A stretch of 64,000 nucleotides of DNA from the NCBI GenBank assembly GCA_947442105.1, contig CANEVH010000002.1, forward strand, positions 1 through 64,000, read 5' to 3'. Below the pieces are notes generated by a model. The model saw nothing but the letters and a program-made list of their open reading frames with translations, was not told the DNA's origin and did no database searches. Positions within the stretch are counted from its first letter, which is position 1; each line of letters starts with the position of its first letter. Below are positions 27,931 through 37,349 of this stretch, piece by piece. A program made the position numbers and the translations under genes. This stretch comes from Comamonadaceae bacterium. GTDB lineage: Bacteria; Pseudomonadota; Gammaproteobacteria; Burkholderiales; Burkholderiaceae_C.

Positions 27931-30120
27931 CTATTGCGGTGCCAAAACCAGGCACGACAAGGGCGGCAAATGCAGCAGCAGCGACTGCGCGTGCCCGTGG
28001 GCCGCCTGCGCTTGCGTCTCCAGCGCGCCATTGCCAATACCGCTGCCGCCGTACACCGCGTCGTCGGTGTTGATCAGCGTGCGCCAGTGCCCGGCGATTG
28101 GCACGCCCAGGCGGTAGCCCGCGCGTGGCAGCGGTGTGAAGTTGCACACCACCACTGCGCTTTCGCCGGTGCGGGACCAGCGCGCAAAGGCCAGCACCGA
28201 TTGCGCGTGGTCTTCGTGCGAAATCCAGCCAAAGCCGCCGGGCTGCACATCTTGCTCGTGCAGGGCCGGGAAGGCGCGGTACACGCGGTTGAGGTCCCGC
28301 ACCAAGCGCTGCACACCGGCGTGGGCGGGCAGCTCTTGCAAGTGCCAGGGCAGGCTGTCGCCATCGGCCCATTCGGTGGGCTGCGCCAGCTCGCCCCCCA
28401 TAAAGAGCAGCTTTTTGCCGGGATAGGCCCACATCAAACCGTAGAGCGTGCGCAAGTTGGCCCGCTGCTGCCAGGGGTCGCCAGGCATTTTGCCCAGCAG
28501 CGAGCGCTTGCCGTGCACCACTTCGTCGTGCGACAAAGGCAGCACAAAGTTCTCGCTAAAGGCGTACATCAGCCCAAAGGTCAGCAGCTTTTGGTGGTAG
28601 CGGCGGTACACCGGGTCGAGCTGCATATAGTCCAGCGCGTCGTGCATCCAGCCCATATTCCACTTGAAGTGAAAGCCCAGGCCGCCGCTGGCCAGGTCGG
28701 CGCCCGGTGGGCGGCTCACACCGGGGAAGGCGGTGGACTCTTCGGCAACCATCAGCGTTCCGGGGCGCTCCACGCCAACCAGGTGGTTGAGCTGGCGCAG
28801 GAATGCAATTGCCTCCAGGTTTTCGCGCCCGCCCAGGCGGTTGGGTATCCACTGCCCGTGCGCGCGGCTGTAGTCGCGGTACAGCATGGACGCCACCGCA
28901 TCCACCCGCAGGCCGTCAATGCCAAAGCGCTCCAGCCAGTAAAAGGCGTTGCCGATCAAAAAGTTGCGCACCTCGGTGCGGCCAAAGTTGTAAATCAGCG
29001 TGTTCCAGTCTTGGTGAAAGCCTTCTTTGGGGTCGGCGTATTCGTACAAATGGGTTCCGTCAAACCTGGCCAGCCCGTGCGCGTCGCTAGGAAAGTGCGC
29101 GGGCACCCAGTCCAGCAACACGCCCAGCCCGGCCGCGTGGGCCGCGTCCACAAAGTACTGAAAGTCTTCCGGGCTGCCAAAGCGCGCCGTGGGCGAAAAC
29201 ATGCCCAGCGGCTGGTAGCCCCAGGACGCGTCCAGCGGGTGTTCGCTCACCGGCAGCAGCTCCAGGTGGGTGAAGCCCATGTCACGGGCATAGGGCACCA
29301 GCGTGTCGGCCAGCTCGCGGTAGTTGAGCCAGCGCCAGCCATCGGCCTTGCGCCAAGAGCCCAGGTGCACCTCGTAAATGGACAGCGGCGCGTCCAGCGC
29401 GTTGGCGGCAGCGCGCTCTGGCAGCATGGCGCGCCGGGGCGGCAGCCCGCAGACCACGCTGGCGGTGTTCGGTCGCAGTTGCGATTGAAAGGCGTAGGGG
29501 TCGGCCTTGAGGTGGACCTCGTCGGTCGCGCCCAAAATCTCAAACTGGTACAGCGCACCGCGCGCCACATCCGGCAGAAAAATCTCCCACACGCCGCAGC
29601 CGTGGCGCAACCGCATGGGGTGGCGCCGCCCGTCCCACTGGTTAAAGCTGCCGACCACCGACACGCGTTTGGCATTGGGCGCCCAGACGGCAAAGCGCGT
29701 GCCCTCCACGCCCCGGTGCACCTCGGGGTGCGCGCCTAAGCATTCGTAGGGCCTTTGGTGCGAGCCCTCGGCCAGCAGCCAGGCATCGGCGTCCGACAGC
29801 AGCGCACTGAATGCATAAGGGTCGTCCAGCACCGCGCTGCTGGCGGTGCTGCCTTCGCCTTGGTCCCACTGCACCCGCAGCTGGTAGTCAAAAGGCACGC
29901 TGCGCGCTGCCAGCATGCCGCCAAACACGGCGCTATCCGAGAGCCGTTGCAAGCTGCCAACAAGCCGCTGGGTGTGGCGTTCCACCACGTCCACTGCGCT
30001 GGCGTGGGGTAGCAAGGCATTCACCCAAAGGCGCCCAGCGTGCAAGTGCATGCCCAGCACGCCAAAAGGGTCGGCGTGGCGTGCCGCCATCAAAGCAGAA
30101 ACATCGTGGGTGCTGAGCAT
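27931..30120 (-). CDS. glgB: 1,4-alpha-glucan branching enzyme
   Basis: Introduces alpha-1,6 branches. 729 residues, the usual long form with N1 and N2 (CBM48) domains: [11 protein letters not shown] near the start, then [28 protein letters not shown]13_9 core hallmarks are [30 protein letters not shown], the nucleophile in [18 protein letters not shown], the acid in [15 protein letters not shown], and [22 protein letters not shown]. It is the second gene of the operon, 27 bp after the GH13 gene. Confidence 0.97.
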   Translation of the reverse strand: MLSTHDVSALMAARHADPFGVLGMHLHAGRLWVNALLPHASAVDVVERHTQRLVGSLQRLSDSAVFGGMLAARSVPFDYQLRVQWDQGEGSTASSAVLDDPYAFSALLSDADAWLLAEGSHQRPYECLGAHPEVHRGVEGTRFAVWAPNAKRVSVVGSFNQWDGRRHPMRLRHGCGVWEIFLPDVARGALYQFEILGATDEVHLKADPYAFQSQLRPNTASVVCGLPPRRAMLPERAAANALDAPLSIYEVHLGSWRKADGWRWLNYRELADTLVPYARDMGFTHLELLPVSEHPLDASWGYQPLGMFSPTARFGSPEDFQYFVDAAHAAGLGVLLDWVPAHFPSDAHGLARFDGTHLYEYADPKEGFHQDWNTLIYNFGRTEVRNFLIGNAFYWLERFGIDGLRVDAVASMLYRDYSRAHGQWIPNRLGGRENLEAIAFLRQLNHLVGVERPGTLMVAEESTAFPGVSRPPGADLASGGLGFHFKWNMGWMHDALDYMQLDPVYRRYHQKLLTFGLMYAFSENFVLPLSHDEVVHGKRSLLGKMPGDPWQQRANLRTLYGLMWAYPGKKLLFMGGELAQPTEWADGDSLPWHLQELPAHAGVQRLVRDLNRVYRAFPALHEQDVQPGGFGWISHEDHAQSVLAFARWSRTGESAVVVCNFTPLPRAGYRLGVPIAGHWRTLINTDDAVYGGSGIGNGALETQAQAAHGHAQSLLLHLPPLSCLVLAPQ

Positions 30121-30147
30121 AGGAGGTCGCCTCGCGTAAGGTGGGAA

Positions 30148-31797
30148 TTAGTTTGACAGGCCGAAAAAGCCGCCCCAGGGCTGCAGCGCCACCACGCCTT
30201 CGGTCAGCATGGCCCCGGCCAGGCCGCTGTCGCTGAGTTCGCGCGTGCTGGCGTGGTCGGTGGGCAGGGGCCAATCGACAGGGGCGTCGCTGAAGTTGAA
30301 CACGCACAGCACGCACTGCCCGTCCATGCGCCGCTCATAGGCCAGCACCTGCGGGTGCGCCGCCAGCAGCTGCATGTCGCCGTGAATGAGCACCGTGTGC
30401 TTGGCGCGCCAGTGGATCAGGCCGGTGTAGAAATGCAGCAGGCTGTCCGGGTCGCCGCGCTGCGCATCGACCGCCAGCGCCAAGTGCTCCGGCGCCAGGG
30501 GTAGCCAGGGCGCTGCCGGACTGAATCCGCCGTTGGCGTGCGCGCCCTCCCAGGGCATGGGCGTGCGGCAGCCGTCGCGGCCTTTGAACTCGGGCCACAG
30601 GGCTTTGCCAAAGGGGTCTTGCAGTTGCTCAAACGCAATGTCGGCCTGCGTAAGGCCCAGCTCGTCGCCCTGGTAAATACAGGGGCTGCCGCGCAAACTC
30701 ATCTGAAAAGCCGCCGCCAGCCGCAGCAAGCGCGGGTCCGGTGTGGCGCCGCCCCAGCGCGTGGCCAGGCGCACCACGTCGTGGTTAGACAATGCCCAGC
30801 ACGGCCAGCCGTCGCCCACGGTGGCGGTGAATTTTTCTAGCAGCCCGTGCAAAAAAGCCGCGCTTTTGTTCGGCCCCAGCAGGTCAAAGGAATAGGCCAT
30901 GTGCAGCTTGTCGGCGCCGCGCGTGTATTCGGCCATGCGGGCCAGGCCGTCGTCGTCGCCAATCTCGCCCACCATGGTGCTGCCGGGGTAGGCATCAAGC
31001 AGGGTGCGCAGTTCTTTCAAAAACTCCAGGTTTTCTGGGCGGCTTTTGTCGTACACATGGTGCTGTCGGCTATAGGGGTTGACCGGGTCTACCGACGCGT
31101 CGCTGGGGTCTGGCTGGCCGCGCCCTGGGTTGTTGCGCAGCTCTTTGTCATGAAAGTAAAAGTTGGCCGTGTCCAGCCGGTAGCCGTCCACGCCCAGCTC
31201 CAGCCAAAAACGCACATCGTCCAGCACTGCTGCGCGCACCTGGGGGTTGTGAAAATTCAGGTCGGGCTGCGAGACCAAAAAGTTGTGCAGGTAGTACTGC
31301 AAGCGCCGGGTGTCCCACTGCCAGGCGCTGCCGCCAAAAATCGACAACCAGTTGTTGGGCGGCGTGCCGTCGTCACGGGCATCGGCCCAGACGTACCAGT
31401 CGGCGCGCGGGTTGTGCTGGCTGGCGCGGCTTTCTATAAACCAAGGGTGCTGGTCCGAGGTGTGCGACAGCACCTGGTCAATCATCACCTTCAGCCCCAG
31501 TTGGTGCGCATGGCGCACCAGTGCGCGAAAGTCCTCCAGCGTGCCAAACAGCGGGTCGATGTCCCGGTAGTCGCTCACGTCATAGCCAAAGTCTTTCATC
31601 GGGCTTTTGAACACCGGCGACAGCCACACCGCATCGGCACCGAGTGCGGCCACATGCGCCAGCCGCTGCGTGATGCCCGGCAGGTCGCCCACACCGTCGC
31701 CATTGCTGTCTTGGAAAGAGCGCGGATAGATCTGGTAAATGATGCCGCCGCGCCACCATTGCGTGTTGTCAGCCCGCGCTGCGGTCGCTTGTGTCAT
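30148..31797 (-). CDS. GH13 alpha-glucosidase
   Basis: 549 residues from MTQATAARADNTQWWRG, with GGAG upstream; the ORF track start is far too early. GH13 regions are visible: IYQIYPRSFQDSNGDGVGDLPG, DQVLSHTSDQHPWF, the nucleophile Asp in GYRLDTANFYFHDKE, the acid Glu in MVGEIGDDDGL, and ALSNHDVVRLATRWG. This is the alpha-glucosidase (AglA, oligo-1,6-glucosidase-like) type rather than trehalose synthase, since no second domain follows. As the first gene of the glycogen operon it may process maltooligosaccharides released from glycogen. Confidence 0.88.
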   Translation of the reverse strand: MTQATAARADNTQWWRGGIIYQIYPRSFQDSNGDGVGDLPGITQRLAHVAALGADAVWLSPVFKSPMKDFGYDVSDYRDIDPLFGTLEDFRALVRHAHQLGLKVMIDQVLSHTSDQHPWFIESRASQHNPRADWYVWADARDDGTPPNNWLSIFGGSAWQWDTRRLQYYLHNFLVSQPDLNFHNPQVRAAVLDDVRFWLELGVDGYRLDTANFYFHDKELRNNPGRGQPDPSDASVDPVNPYSRQHHVYDKSRPENLEFLKELRTLLDAYPGSTMVGEIGDDDGLARMAEYTRGADKLHMAYSFDLLGPNKSAAFLHGLLEKFTATVGDGWPCWALSNHDVVRLATRWGGATPDPRLLRLAAAFQMSLRGSPCIYQGDELGLTQADIAFEQLQDPFGKALWPEFKGRDGCRTPMPWEGAHANGGFSPAAPWLPLAPEHLALAVDAQRGDPDSLLHFYTGLIHWRAKHTVLIHGDMQLLAAHPQVLAYERRMDGQCVLCVFNFSDAPVDWPLPTDHASTRELSDSGLAGAMLTEGVVALQPWGGFFGLSN

Positions 31798-31922
31798 GGA
31801 TGCTCCGGGTCCAGGAAGGGGGCCGACCTGCTGCCGACGATTGTCAATATTGTAGGGGTTTTGAGGGGCCGCGGGCCGCCAAGCCGAGGTTTTCCGGGGC
31901 TGCGAAACCGCTGGCTTAACAA

Positions 31923-31992
31923 CATACACTTGTGTATGCTTCACGGCCGTCTGCAAAGATCGGCAACTTGGTTTTGTGTATTTTTTGTGTAT
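31923..31992 (+). promoter_or_regulatory. Perfect palindrome and half-sites before the haloalkane dehalogenase gene
   Basis: CATACAC-TT-GTGTATG (31923-31938) is a perfect 16-bp dyad. The half-site TTGTGTAT recurs at 31974-31981 and 31985-31992, the last two 11 bp apart. All lie in the 212-bp gap between the divergent GH13 and dehalogenase genes. The dyad is typical in size and symmetry for TetR-type operators. No regulator gene is adjacent. Confidence 0.6.
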
Positions 31993-32009
31993 TGGAAGGA
32001 AGAACCCCG

Positions 32010-32918
32010 ATGTCCCCGCTCCCCACCGTCTCGCAGTTCTTGCGTACCCCCGAAGCGCGCTTTGCCGACCTGCCTGATTTTCCCTATGCGCCGCATTACA
32101 CCGAAGTGGGCGGCCTGCGCATTGCACACATTGACGAGGGTCCGCGCGACGGCCCGCTTGTGCTGCTGATGCATGGCGAGCCCGCTTGGTCGTTTTTGTA
32201 CCGCAAGATGATTCCGGTGCTGGTGGCCCAGGGCCTGCGGGTGATTGCGCCTGACCTGGTGGGCTTTGGCCGCTCCGACAAGCCCACGCGTGCGAGCGAC
32301 TATTCCTATTTGAACCATGTTGAGTGGATGAAAGCCTGGGTGCGGGCCAACGATTTTCAGCACATGACGTTTTTTGGCCAGGACTGGGGTTCGCTGGTCG
32401 GCCTGCGCGTGGTGGCCGAAATGCCGGAGCGCTTTGACCGGGTGGCGCTGGGCAATGGCGCCTTGCCCACGGGCACCATGGAGATGCCCAAGGCCTTCAA
32501 AATCTGGCGTGCCTTTGCGCGTTACAGCCCTTGGTTCCCGATTGGCCGCATCGTCAAAACCGGCTGCGCCAAAGGCCTGACGCCCCAAGAAGTGGCCGCT
32601 TACGACGCCCCCTTTCCGAGCCGCAAATACCGTGTGGCAGCGCGCGTGTTCCCCGGCTTCGTGCCCACCACGCCTCAAGACCCCGAGCGCGCGCGCAACG
32701 AAGCCGCCTGGGAAGTGTTCAAGCGCTGGGACAAGCCCTTTCTCACCCTGTTCAGCACCCGCGACCCGGTGACCAAAGGCGGCGAAGTGCTGTGGCAGCA
32801 ATTGGTGCCCGGTGCCCAAGGCCAGCCCCACACCAAAATTCGCGGTGCGGGCCACTTTTTGCAAGAAGACAAGGGTGTGGAAGTGGCGCAGCACCTGGCG
32901 GCCTTTGTGCGGGCTTGA
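32010..32918 (+). CDS. Haloalkane dehalogenase (HLD-I, DhlA-like)
   Basis: Hydrolyses carbon-halogen bonds of haloalkanes, giving an alcohol and halide. 302 residues from MSPLPTVSQF, with GGAAGGA upstream. Alpha/beta-hydrolase fold with LMHGEPAWSFLYRKMIPVL (oxyanion hole), the nucleophile Asp and first halide Trp in FGQDWGSLVG, a likely acid Asp in FSTRDPVTKGG, and the His in GAGHFLQED. The N-terminal FLRTPEARFADLPDFPYAPHY is characteristic of the DhlA branch. Family members vary widely in substrates; epoxide hydrolase activity is less likely because the Trp next to the nucleophile is kept. Confidence 0.85.
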   Translation: MSPLPTVSQFLRTPEARFADLPDFPYAPHYTEVGGLRIAHIDEGPRDGPLVLLMHGEPAWSFLYRKMIPVLVAQGLRVIAPDLVGFGRSDKPTRASDYSYLNHVEWMKAWVRANDFQHMTFFGQDWGSLVGLRVVAEMPERFDRVALGNGALPTGTMEMPKAFKIWRAFARYSPWFPIGRIVKTGCAKGLTPQEVAAYDAPFPSRKYRVAARVFPGFVPTTPQDPERARNEAAWEVFKRWDKPFLTLFSTRDPVTKGGEVLWQQLVPGAQGQPHTKIRGAGHFLQEDKGVEVAQHLAAFVRA

Positions 32919-32948
32919 GGCCATCCCATGGCCGTGCCGAGCAAATAA

Positions 32949-33224
32949 CTAGGCCCGCAAGCGCCCGGCCAATTGCAAAGACGCCCGCAGCGTGTCGTTG
33001 ATACGGGTTTGCCATCCTTCGCCGGTGTCGCGCAGGGCCGCAAGCACATCGGCATCAAGCCGAATTTTTACCGGTTCTTTGGTCGACACGGCCTTAGGTC
33101 TGCCACGGCGCTTGAGCGTTTCGCCTTGAAACAGATCGGCGCGCGCAAAGAAGTCCTGCGTGAGCGCGGGCGCGTCGTCCGGGTCAGTCCAAGTACTGGG
33201 TGTAGAAGGCTTTTTCGCGTTCAT
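32949..33224 (-). CDS. brnA: BrnA-type antitoxin
   Basis: 91 residues. The C-terminal half is a ribbon-helix-helix DNA-binding domain (EPVKIRLDADVLAALRDTGEGWQTRINDTLRASL). The N-terminal DDAPALTQDFFARADLFQGE is the typical toxin-wrapping segment. It overlaps the end of brnT by 41 bp and follows it, the usual order for this family. It should neutralise BrnT and repress the operon. Confidence 0.92.
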   Translation of the reverse strand: MNAKKPSTPSTWTDPDDAPALTQDFFARADLFQGETLKRRGRPKAVSTKEPVKIRLDADVLAALRDTGEGWQTRINDTLRASLQLAGRLRA

Positions 33225-33456
33225 TGGCTTTCCTCATGCTGATGATGCGGCGAAGCTCGCCGCGCGGTGTCCAAACCATCACTACCAGCTTGGCCTGGAG
33301 AAAGCCAACGGTAATGAAACGGTCCTCGGCGTAATCCATCCGCAGATCTTGGCTGGTGAAATGGACGCCTGCAAATAATTGTTCGGCATGTGCGAAATCC
33401 AAACCTCTTTCCAGCAAGGTTCGGTCTCTTTTCAAGCCGTCAAACTCATATTGCAT
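33184..33456 (-). CDS. brnT: BrnT-type ribonuclease toxin
   Basis: 90 residues, full length. Family pattern is YEFDGLKRDRTLLERGLDFAHAEQLFAG, then DYAEDRFITVGFLQAKLVVMVWTPRGELRRIISMRKANEREKAFY. BrnT is a RelE-fold ribonuclease that inhibits translation; the conserved E-R-x-I and RRIISxRKAxxxE residues are all present. It is first in the operon. A decayed relative occurs at the left end of the window. Confidence 0.94.
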   Translation of the reverse strand: MQYEFDGLKRDRTLLERGLDFAHAEQLFAGVHFTSQDLRMDYAEDRFITVGFLQAKLVVMVWTPRGELRRIISMRKANEREKAFYTQYLD

Positions 33457-33463
33457 AGCATTT

Positions 33464-33491
33464 AGTGTACCCCCAGAAAATCAAACGACAA
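33464..33491 (-). promoter_or_regulatory. Promoter of brnTA
   Basis: On the minus strand TTGTCG and TACACT are separated by 16 bp and end only 7 bases before the brnT ATG. The short distance leaves a very short leader. Autorepression by BrnA at this site would fit the family. Confidence 0.55.
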
Positions 33492-33604
33492 GATCCGAAT
33501 TTTCCCTATAGGCTAAAGCGACAAGGGCACACACTCCTATCTGGTGCGCAAATAGCGCCTAATGGGTGGCTCCCTAGTTCGGGGCGCGCACTACCCAAGG
33601 CCTC

Positions 33605-34336
33605 ATGCCCCATTCCCCCGTCGGCTACTTCACCAAGCAAGAAAACATCGCTGTTGTTGGCGTGGCGGACATGGTGATTCGCTCTTTGCTGGACAAGCAG
33701 CAGTTCCATGATCCGCTGGAGGCGGCGCTGCGCTTGGGCATTTCGTCGGCTACCTGGCCGCTGTTTGGCTTGCTATGGCCCTCGGGCGCGCGTTTGGCCG
33801 AGCGGCTGGCGCTGCGCCCGGTGCGCGCGGGCGAGCGGATTTTGGAGTTGGGCTGCGGCCTAGCGCTCTCTAGCCTGGTGGGCCACCGGCGCGGGGCGGA
33901 TATGACGGCCAGCGACTGCCACCCGCTGGCCGGGGCCTTTTTGGCCGAAAACGTGCGGCTCAACGGCTTGTTGCCGCTCAAGTACCGGCATGGCCATTGG
34001 GGCGCGCTGCCCAATGCCAGCGATTTTGACCACGTGGCGCCAGTATCCGCAGTGCCGCAGACGGCTGACCTTGCGCTCAGCGGCCGATTTGAGCTGCTGA
34101 TTGGCAGCGACATCCTCTACGAGCGCGACGAGGCCGGCACCCTGGCCGACTTCATTGCCGACCACGCCGCAGCACGGGCCGAGATTTGGGTGGTCGATCC
34201 CAACCGGGGCAACCGCGCGCACTTTCACCGCCACATGGCCAAGCAAGGTTTTTCCTTGCACGAGGAACCCATAGACCGTGCGGCAGAGGCCGATCATGCG
34301 GCCTACCGTGGGCGCATGCTGACCTATCGGCGTTGA
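33605..34336 (+). CDS. METTL21/FAM86-like protein methyltransferase (Methyltransf_16)
   Basis: 243 residues. The SAM-binding motif I is ILELGCGLALSSLVGHRRGADMTASD. The post-motif GSDILYE carries the DxxY pattern of the protein lysine methyltransferase family that includes METTL21 and FAM86. The ATG at 33605 begins MPHSPVGYFTKQEN. Bacterial members are scattered and their targets largely unknown. It is a single-gene unit between brnTA and the cox operon. Confidence 0.75.
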   Translation: MPHSPVGYFTKQENIAVVGVADMVIRSLLDKQQFHDPLEAALRLGISSATWPLFGLLWPSGARLAERLALRPVRAGERILELGCGLALSSLVGHRRGADMTASDCHPLAGAFLAENVRLNGLLPLKYRHGHWGALPNASDFDHVAPVSAVPQTADLALSGRFELLIGSDILYERDEAGTLADFIADHAAARAEIWVVDPNRGNRAHFHRHMAKQGFSLHEEPIDRAAEADHAAYRGRMLTYRR

Positions 34337-34474
34337 AAGTGGCAGGGTGGTGCGGTGGTGCCCGCGCCCTGCTGGCAAGGGTTTCCGACAAGGGTTTCCC
34401 CTAGCTTGCCCTGGAGTCGTTAAAGCGAATACCGTTGCTCTTTTCACCTCGCGCAAACACTCTGGAGACGCCGC

Positions 34475-34945
34475 ATGCAAGTTCATCTCAAGGTCAATGG
34501 CCACGACAAGTCGGTCGATGTGCCGCCCCACACCCTGCTGGTGCAGGTGTTGCGGGAGCACCTGCAGCTCACCGGCACCCATGTGGGCTGCGATACCGCC
34601 CAATGCGGCGCCTGCACCGTCATCAAAGACGGTCGCGCCATCAAGTCTTGCAACGTGCTAGCCGCCCAGGCCAATGGCAGCCAGATCACCACCATTGAAG
34701 GCCTGGCCCAGGCCGACGGCACCATGCACCCCATGCAAGCCGCCTTCAAAGAGTGCCACGGCCTGCAATGCGGCTTTTGCACCACCGGCATGGTCATGAG
34801 CGCAGTAGACCTGTGCACCCACCACCCCAAGGCAGACGCAGGCGAGATTCGCGCCCTGCTAGAAGGCAATATCTGCCGCTGCACCGGTTACCAAAACATC
34901 GTCAAATCCGTCCAAACTGGCCAAGCTGCCATGGCTGGCGCTTAA
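34475..34945 (+). CDS. coxS: Molybdenum hydroxylase small subunit, 2x[2Fe-2S] (CoxS-like)
   Basis: 156 residues. The N-terminal plant-type [2Fe-2S] site is [12 protein letters not shown] with a later Cys in KSCNV. The C-terminal cluster site is [10 protein letters not shown] and [12 protein letters not shown]. It passes electrons from the molybdopterin to the FAD subunit. Overall family is xanthine oxidase/CO dehydrogenase; the linked coxL has a form II active site. Confidence 0.95.
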   Translation: MQVHLKVNGHDKSVDVPPHTLLVQVLREHLQLTGTHVGCDTAQCGACTVIKDGRAIKSCNVLAAQANGSQITTIEGLAQADGTMHPMQAAFKECHGLQCGFCTTGMVMSAVDLCTHHPKADAGEIRALLEGNICRCTGYQNIVKSVQTGQAAMAGA

Positions 34946-34957
34946 GGAGCAAACAAC

Positions 34958-37330
34958 ATGGGTGCCTCAGACTTCTCCAAACTGCCCTTTATCGGCGAAT
35001 CCATCCGCCGCAAAGAAGACTACCGCTTCTTGACCGGTGCGGGCCAATACACCGACGACATCAACCTGCAAGCCCAAACCCACGCGGTGTTTGTGCGCAG
35101 CCCGCATGCCCACGCCATCATCAAAAGCATAGACATCAGCGCCGCCATGGCCATGCCTGGCGTGGTCCACGTGTTTGTGGGCACTGACCTGGAAGGCAAG
35201 ATGGGCGGACTGCCCTGCGGCTGGCTGATTACCGGCACCGACGGCAAGCCCATGAACGAGCCACCGCACCCGGTGCTGGCTCTGGGCAAAGCCCGCCACG
35301 TGGGCGACCAAGTGGCCATGGTGATTGCCGAGACCGTAGAGCAGGCCAAAAACGCCGCCGAAGCCGTGGTGGTGGACTACGAACCCCTGCCCGCCGTGGT
35401 CGATGTGCGCGACGCCGCCACCGGCGCCCAACTGCACGACGCCGCCCCCAACAACCATTGCTACAAGTGGGCGCTGGGCGACAAGGGCCAAGTGGACGCT
35501 GCGTTTGCCAACGCCGCCCACGTCACCCAGCTTGACCTCATCAACAACCGCCTGGTGCCCAACGCCATGGAGCCGCGTGCCGCCATTGGCAGCTACAGCC
35601 GCGCCACCGAAGAGTACGTGCTCTACGTGTCCAACCAAAACCCGCACGTCGAGCGCCTGCTGATGACGGCCTTTGTGCTGGGCCTGCCCGAGCACAAAGT
35701 GCGCGTGATTGCTCCCGACGTGGGCGGCGGCTTTGGCTCCAAAATTTACCTCTACGCGGAAGACGTGGCGCTGACTTGGGCTTCCAAGCAGATCAACCGC
35801 AGTATTAAGTGGACCTGCGAGCGCTCCGAGTCCTTCCTGACCGACGCCCATGGCCGCGACCACGTGAGCCACGCCGAAATGGCCATGGACAAGGACGGCA
35901 AATTCTTGGCCATGCGGGTGCACACCGACGCTAATTTGGGCGCCTACCTGTCCACCTTCTCCACGGCGGTTCCCACCATTCTTTACGCCACGCTGCTCGC
36001 TGGCCAGTACACCTGCCCGCAAATTTATGTGGAGGTGGATGCCTGGTTTACCAACACCGCGCCGGTAGACGCTTACCGCGGTGCAGGCCGGCCCGAGGCC
36101 ACCTACCTGCTGGAGCGCCTGGTCAGCCGCTGCGGCTGGGAGTTGGGCTTGGCGCAAGACGAAATCCGCAAGCGCAACTTCATCAACTCCTGGCCCTACC
36201 AAACGCCAGTGGCCTTGCAGTACGACGCGGGTGACTATCTGGGTTGCCTGACTTCTGCGCAGGCGCTGGGCGACACCGCCGGGTTTGAAGCCCGCAAAAC
36301 CGCCAGCGCCGCCAAAGGCTTGCTGCGCGGCATTGGATATTCCAGCTACATCGAGGCCTGTGGTCTTGCGCCCAGCAACATCGCGGGCGCCTTGGGCGCA
36401 CGGGCTGGTTTGTTTGAATGCGGCGAAGTGCGGGTACACCCCACCGGCAGCGTCACCGTGTTCACCGGCTCGCACAGCCACGGCCAGGGCCATGAAACCA
36501 CGTTTGCACAAGTCGTCGCTGCCCGTCTGGGCATTGCAGTAGAGGCGGTGGACATTGTCCACGGCGACACTGGCCGCGTGCCGTTTGGCATGGGCACTTA
36601 CGGCTCGCGCTCCATCTCGGTCGGAGGTGCTGCCATCATGAAGGCGCTGGACAAAATCGAGACCAAGGCCAAGAAGATCGCCGCCCACTTGATGGAGTCC
36701 AGCGACGCCGATGTGGAATTTGCCAATGGCGAGTTCACCGTCAAGGGCACTGACAAAAAGGTGACTTTTGGCCAGGTGGCACTCACCGCCTATGTGCCGC
36801 ACAACTACCCGCTCGACAAGCTGGAGCCCGGCCTGAACGAGACCGCGTTCTACGACCCGACCAACTTCACCTTCCCTTCCGGCACCTACATTTGCGAAGT
36901 GGAAATTGACCCTGCCACCGGTGTCACCCGTGTGGACAAGTTCACGGCAGTGGACGACTTTGGCACCATCATCAACCCGATGATTGTGGAAGGCCAGGTG
37001 CACGGCGGCTTGGTCCAGGGCATTGGCCAGGCTTTACTGGAAAACTGTGTGTACGACCGAGAAACTGGCCAGTTGCTCACCGGCTCGTTCATGGACTACA
37101 CCATGCCGCGCGCGGATGACTTCCCAGAATTCAAGATTGGCAACATCTGCACCCCGTGCACCCACAACCCGCTGGGCACCAAAGGCTGCGGCGAGGCCGG
37201 TGCCATTGGCTCGCCCCCGGCCGTGATCAACGCGGTGCTCGACGCCCTGCACGGCGTGGGCGTCAAAGACTTTGACATGCCCGCTTCGCCCCACCGCGTG
37301 TGGGAAGCCATCCAGGCCGCCAAGGCCTGA
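34958..37330 (+). CDS. coxL: Molybdopterin hydroxylase large subunit, form II CoxL-like
   Basis: 790 residues, the usual length. N-terminal [24 protein letters not shown] is characteristic of CoxL/aldehyde oxidase large subunits. The active-site loop reads [27 protein letters not shown] is the form II signature, while genuine aerobic CO dehydrogenase (form I) has AYxCSFR. The molybdenum-ligating glutamate region [18 protein letters not shown] is intact. CO oxidation is therefore not assured, and an aldehyde or N-heterocycle could be the substrate. It lies 12 bp after coxS. Confidence 0.93.
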   Translation: MGASDFSKLPFIGESIRRKEDYRFLTGAGQYTDDINLQAQTHAVFVRSPHAHAIIKSIDISAAMAMPGVVHVFVGTDLEGKMGGLPCGWLITGTDGKPMNEPPHPVLALGKARHVGDQVAMVIAETVEQAKNAAEAVVVDYEPLPAVVDVRDAATGAQLHDAAPNNHCYKWALGDKGQVDAAFANAAHVTQLDLINNRLVPNAMEPRAAIGSYSRATEEYVLYVSNQNPHVERLLMTAFVLGLPEHKVRVIAPDVGGGFGSKIYLYAEDVALTWASKQINRSIKWTCERSESFLTDAHGRDHVSHAEMAMDKDGKFLAMRVHTDANLGAYLSTFSTAVPTILYATLLAGQYTCPQIYVEVDAWFTNTAPVDAYRGAGRPEATYLLERLVSRCGWELGLAQDEIRKRNFINSWPYQTPVALQYDAGDYLGCLTSAQALGDTAGFEARKTASAAKGLLRGIGYSSYIEACGLAPSNIAGALGARAGLFECGEVRVHPTGSVTVFTGSHSHGQGHETTFAQVVAARLGIAVEAVDIVHGDTGRVPFGMGTYGSRSISVGGAAIMKALDKIETKAKKIAAHLMESSDADVEFANGEFTVKGTDKKVTFGQVALTAYVPHNYPLDKLEPGLNETAFYDPTNFTFPSGTYICEVEIDPATGVTRVDKFTAVDDFGTIINPMIVEGQVHGGLVQGIGQALLENCVYDRETGQLLTGSFMDYTMPRADDFPEFKIGNICTPCTHNPLGTKGCGEAGAIGSPPAVINAVLDALHGVGVKDFDMPASPHRVWEAIQAAKA

Positions 37331-37349
37331 GCCCCAGGAGACACACACC

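Noticed and set aside
27574-29739. 721-residue plus-strand ORF
   Set aside because: Antisense to glgB and glgX, whose catalytic motifs are all intact; composition is that of a shadow frame.
34967-37003. 678-residue minus-strand ORF
   Set aside because: It is exactly antisense to coxL, has the low-complexity His/Val/Gly composition of GC-rich shadow frames, and shows no family motif.
34958-37330. Form I aerobic CO dehydrogenase
   Set aside because: The active-site loop is AYRGAGR (form II) rather than AYxCSFR.
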